Positions 5,282 through 5,851 of a DNA stretch of 5,851 bases are shown piece after piece. The position numbers and the translations under genes are program-made. The notes below the pieces were generated by a model. It saw only the letters and a program-made list of their open reading frames with translations. It made no database searches and was not told the origin of the DNA. The stretch is from Burkholderiales bacterium. Lineage in GTDB: Bacteria > Pseudomonadota > Gammaproteobacteria > Burkholderiales > SG8-39. Location: assembly GCA_020846575.1 (NCBI GenBank), contig JADLDQ010000380.1, positions 1 to 5,851 on the forward strand, in the 5' to 3' direction. Each line of letters starts with the position of its first letter. The stretch's first letter is position 1.

Positions 5282-5851
5282 TTAGATCACGTTCTTGTGC
5301 GCGTCGGCGAGCACCTGAACCTCGATGTGGCGCGGGTTCTCCAGGTACTTCTCTAGATAGACCGTCGGGTCCCCGAAGGCCGCCTGGGCCTCGCTGCGCG
5401 TGAGACTCACCGCGTTCTTCAGCGCCGCCTCGGTGTGCACCACGCGCATGCCGCGCCCGCCGCCGCCGCCCGAGGCCTTGACGATGACCGGATAGCCGAC
5501 CTTGCGCGCCGCCTTGACGATCTCGGCCGGATCCTCGGGCAGCGGACCTTCCGATCCCGGCACGCAGGGCACTCCGGCCTTGTGCATCGCCTGCTTCGCG
5601 TTGACCTTGTCTCCCATGAGGCGGATGGTTTCGGCGCGCGGGCCGATGAAGACGAAACCGCTCTTCTCCACCCGCTCGGCGAAGTCGGCGTTCTCGGAGA
5701 GAAAGCCGTAGCCGGGATGGATCGCCTCCGCATCGGTCACCTCGGCCGCGCTGATGATGGCCGGGATGTTGAGGTAGCTCGCGACGGCCGAGGGGGGGCC
5801 GATGCACACCGATTCGTCGGCCAGTTTCACGTACTTGGCCTCGGTGTCGGC
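5282..5851 (-). CDS. accC: accC promoter-proximal part, ending at the internal TAA (5' partial)
   Basis: The open part before the internal stop: 189 sense codons from the window edge. It carries most of the biotin carboxylase N-terminal domain and the first half of the ATP-grasp domain, with HPGYGFLSEN at visible residues 45-54, the ATP-contacting lysines 82 and 125, the glycine loop 128-134 and E167. It lacks the second half of ATP-grasp and the biotin/bicarbonate active-site residues, so alone it could not be an active enzyme. There is no start codon in the window; the GTG at 5830 is an internal valine in KYVKLADES. Confidence 0.75.
   Translation of the reverse strand, partial: ADTEAKYVKLADESVCIGPPSAVASYLNIPAIISAAEVTDAEAIHPGYGFLSENADFAERVEKSGFVFIGPRAETIRLMGDKVNAKQAMHKAGVPCVPGSEGPLPEDPAEIVKAARKVGYPVIVKASGGGGGRGMRVVHTEAALKNAVSLTRSEAQAAFGDPTVYLEKYLENPRHIEVQVLADAHKNVI

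Larger units (their letters stand above)
4592..5851 (-). pseudogene. accC: Biotin carboxylase subunit of acetyl-CoA carboxylase, 5' end outside the window, interrupted by an in-frame TAA
   Basis: AccC performs the ATP-dependent carboxylation of biotin on AccB, the first half-reaction of acetyl-CoA carboxylase, feeding fatty acid synthesis. The frame spans 420 codons to the window edge; aligned from memory with E. coli AccC, about the first 34 residues are missing. All hallmarks are in one frame: HPGYGFLSEN, MGDK (K116 in E. coli numbering), KASGGGGGRGMR (K159), EKYLENPRH (E201), RRHQK (H236, K238), RGAGTFEF (E276), and IEMNTRVQVEHP (E288, N290, R292). The single defect is TAA at 5282-5284, codon 190 of the visible part, about position 224, where E. 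coli has Tyr (context NVI-stop-LGERDCS against NAIYLAERDCS). TAC to TAA needs one base. No frameshift or gap accompanies it. Since accC is normally essential, a sequence error or very recent mutation is more likely than a decayed gene; the pseudogene label records the sequence as given. Its TGA overlaps prmA. Confidence 0.9.

Noticed and set aside
5282..5284. Genetic code change or programmed recoding (TAA read as Tyr)
   Set aside because: No bacterial precedent is known to me for UAA as tyrosine, tyrosine in the other genes here uses normal codons, and there is no recoding structure that I can recognise. One base error explains it more simply. It is notable only that the other six stop codons visible are TGA (five) or TAG (one).
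4640..5356. A 238-codon plus-strand open frame crossing the accC stop
   Set aside because: It is antisense to conserved biotin carboxylase sequence, and its composition reflects the complementary strand only.
5792..5798. Run of seven G (C on the coding strand) as a possible frameshift site in accC
   Set aside because: The reading frame is correct on both sides of the run (CIGPPSAVA), so there is no sign of slippage or an indel error.
4596..5807. Upstream extension of the prmA frame to 5807, giving a 705-aa protein
   Set aside because: The extension is an out-of-frame reading of accC with no domain. PrmA length and the ATGA overlap with accC support the start at 4595.
5282..5851. Split biotin carboxylase working as two natural subunits
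   Set aside because: The split falls inside the ATP-grasp domain, and the first restart ATG skips the conserved RRHQK segment, so the two pieces together would lack active-site residues.

Overview
The window looks like ordinary chromosome from a high-GC proteobacterium, most likely a beta- or gammaproteobacterium. The order accC - prmA - zinc-ribbon/DUF3426 gene is typical of those groups (inference from known gene order). Codon use is uniformly GC-rich. I see no tRNA, rRNA, CRISPR array, insertion sequence or phage gene.

Layout, left to right. Positions 2-121 (+) are the last 39 codons of an alpha/beta-hydrolase-like protein. Positions 122-338 are non-coding and contain weak promoter-like elements. 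Positions 339-1169 (+) are apaH, diadenosine tetraphosphatase. It is convergent with the rest of the window, which is all on the minus strand: a PfkB-family sugar/nucleoside kinase (1198-2133), a membrane protein with an N-terminal zinc ribbon and a C-terminal DUF3426 domain (2245-3693), prmA, the ribosomal protein L11 methyltransferase (3690-4595), and accC, biotin carboxylase (4592-5851, running off the right edge).

The minus-strand genes read accC -> prmA -> zinc-ribbon/DUF3426 -> (111-bp gap) -> pfkB. The first three are joined by two 4-bp stop/start overlaps (ATGA, then GTGA), so they form a tightly coupled operon linking fatty acid synthesis (AccC) and ribosome modification (PrmA) to a membrane protein of unknown role. 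The kinase has its own Shine-Dalgarno sequence and a possible extended -10 promoter.

The main anomaly is an in-frame TAA (5282-5284) in the middle of accC. It replaces a codon that is normally tyrosine, and well-conserved biotin carboxylase sequence continues in the same frame on both sides. Because accC is normally essential, a single-base sequencing or assembly error (or a rare point mutation in the sampled DNA) is the most likely explanation. A real nonsense mutation or suppression would be notable. The second feature of interest is a set of 54-bp tandem repeats, about 4.7 copies, inside the linker of the zinc-ribbon/DUF3426 gene. I did not find convincing evidence of a new biological system.
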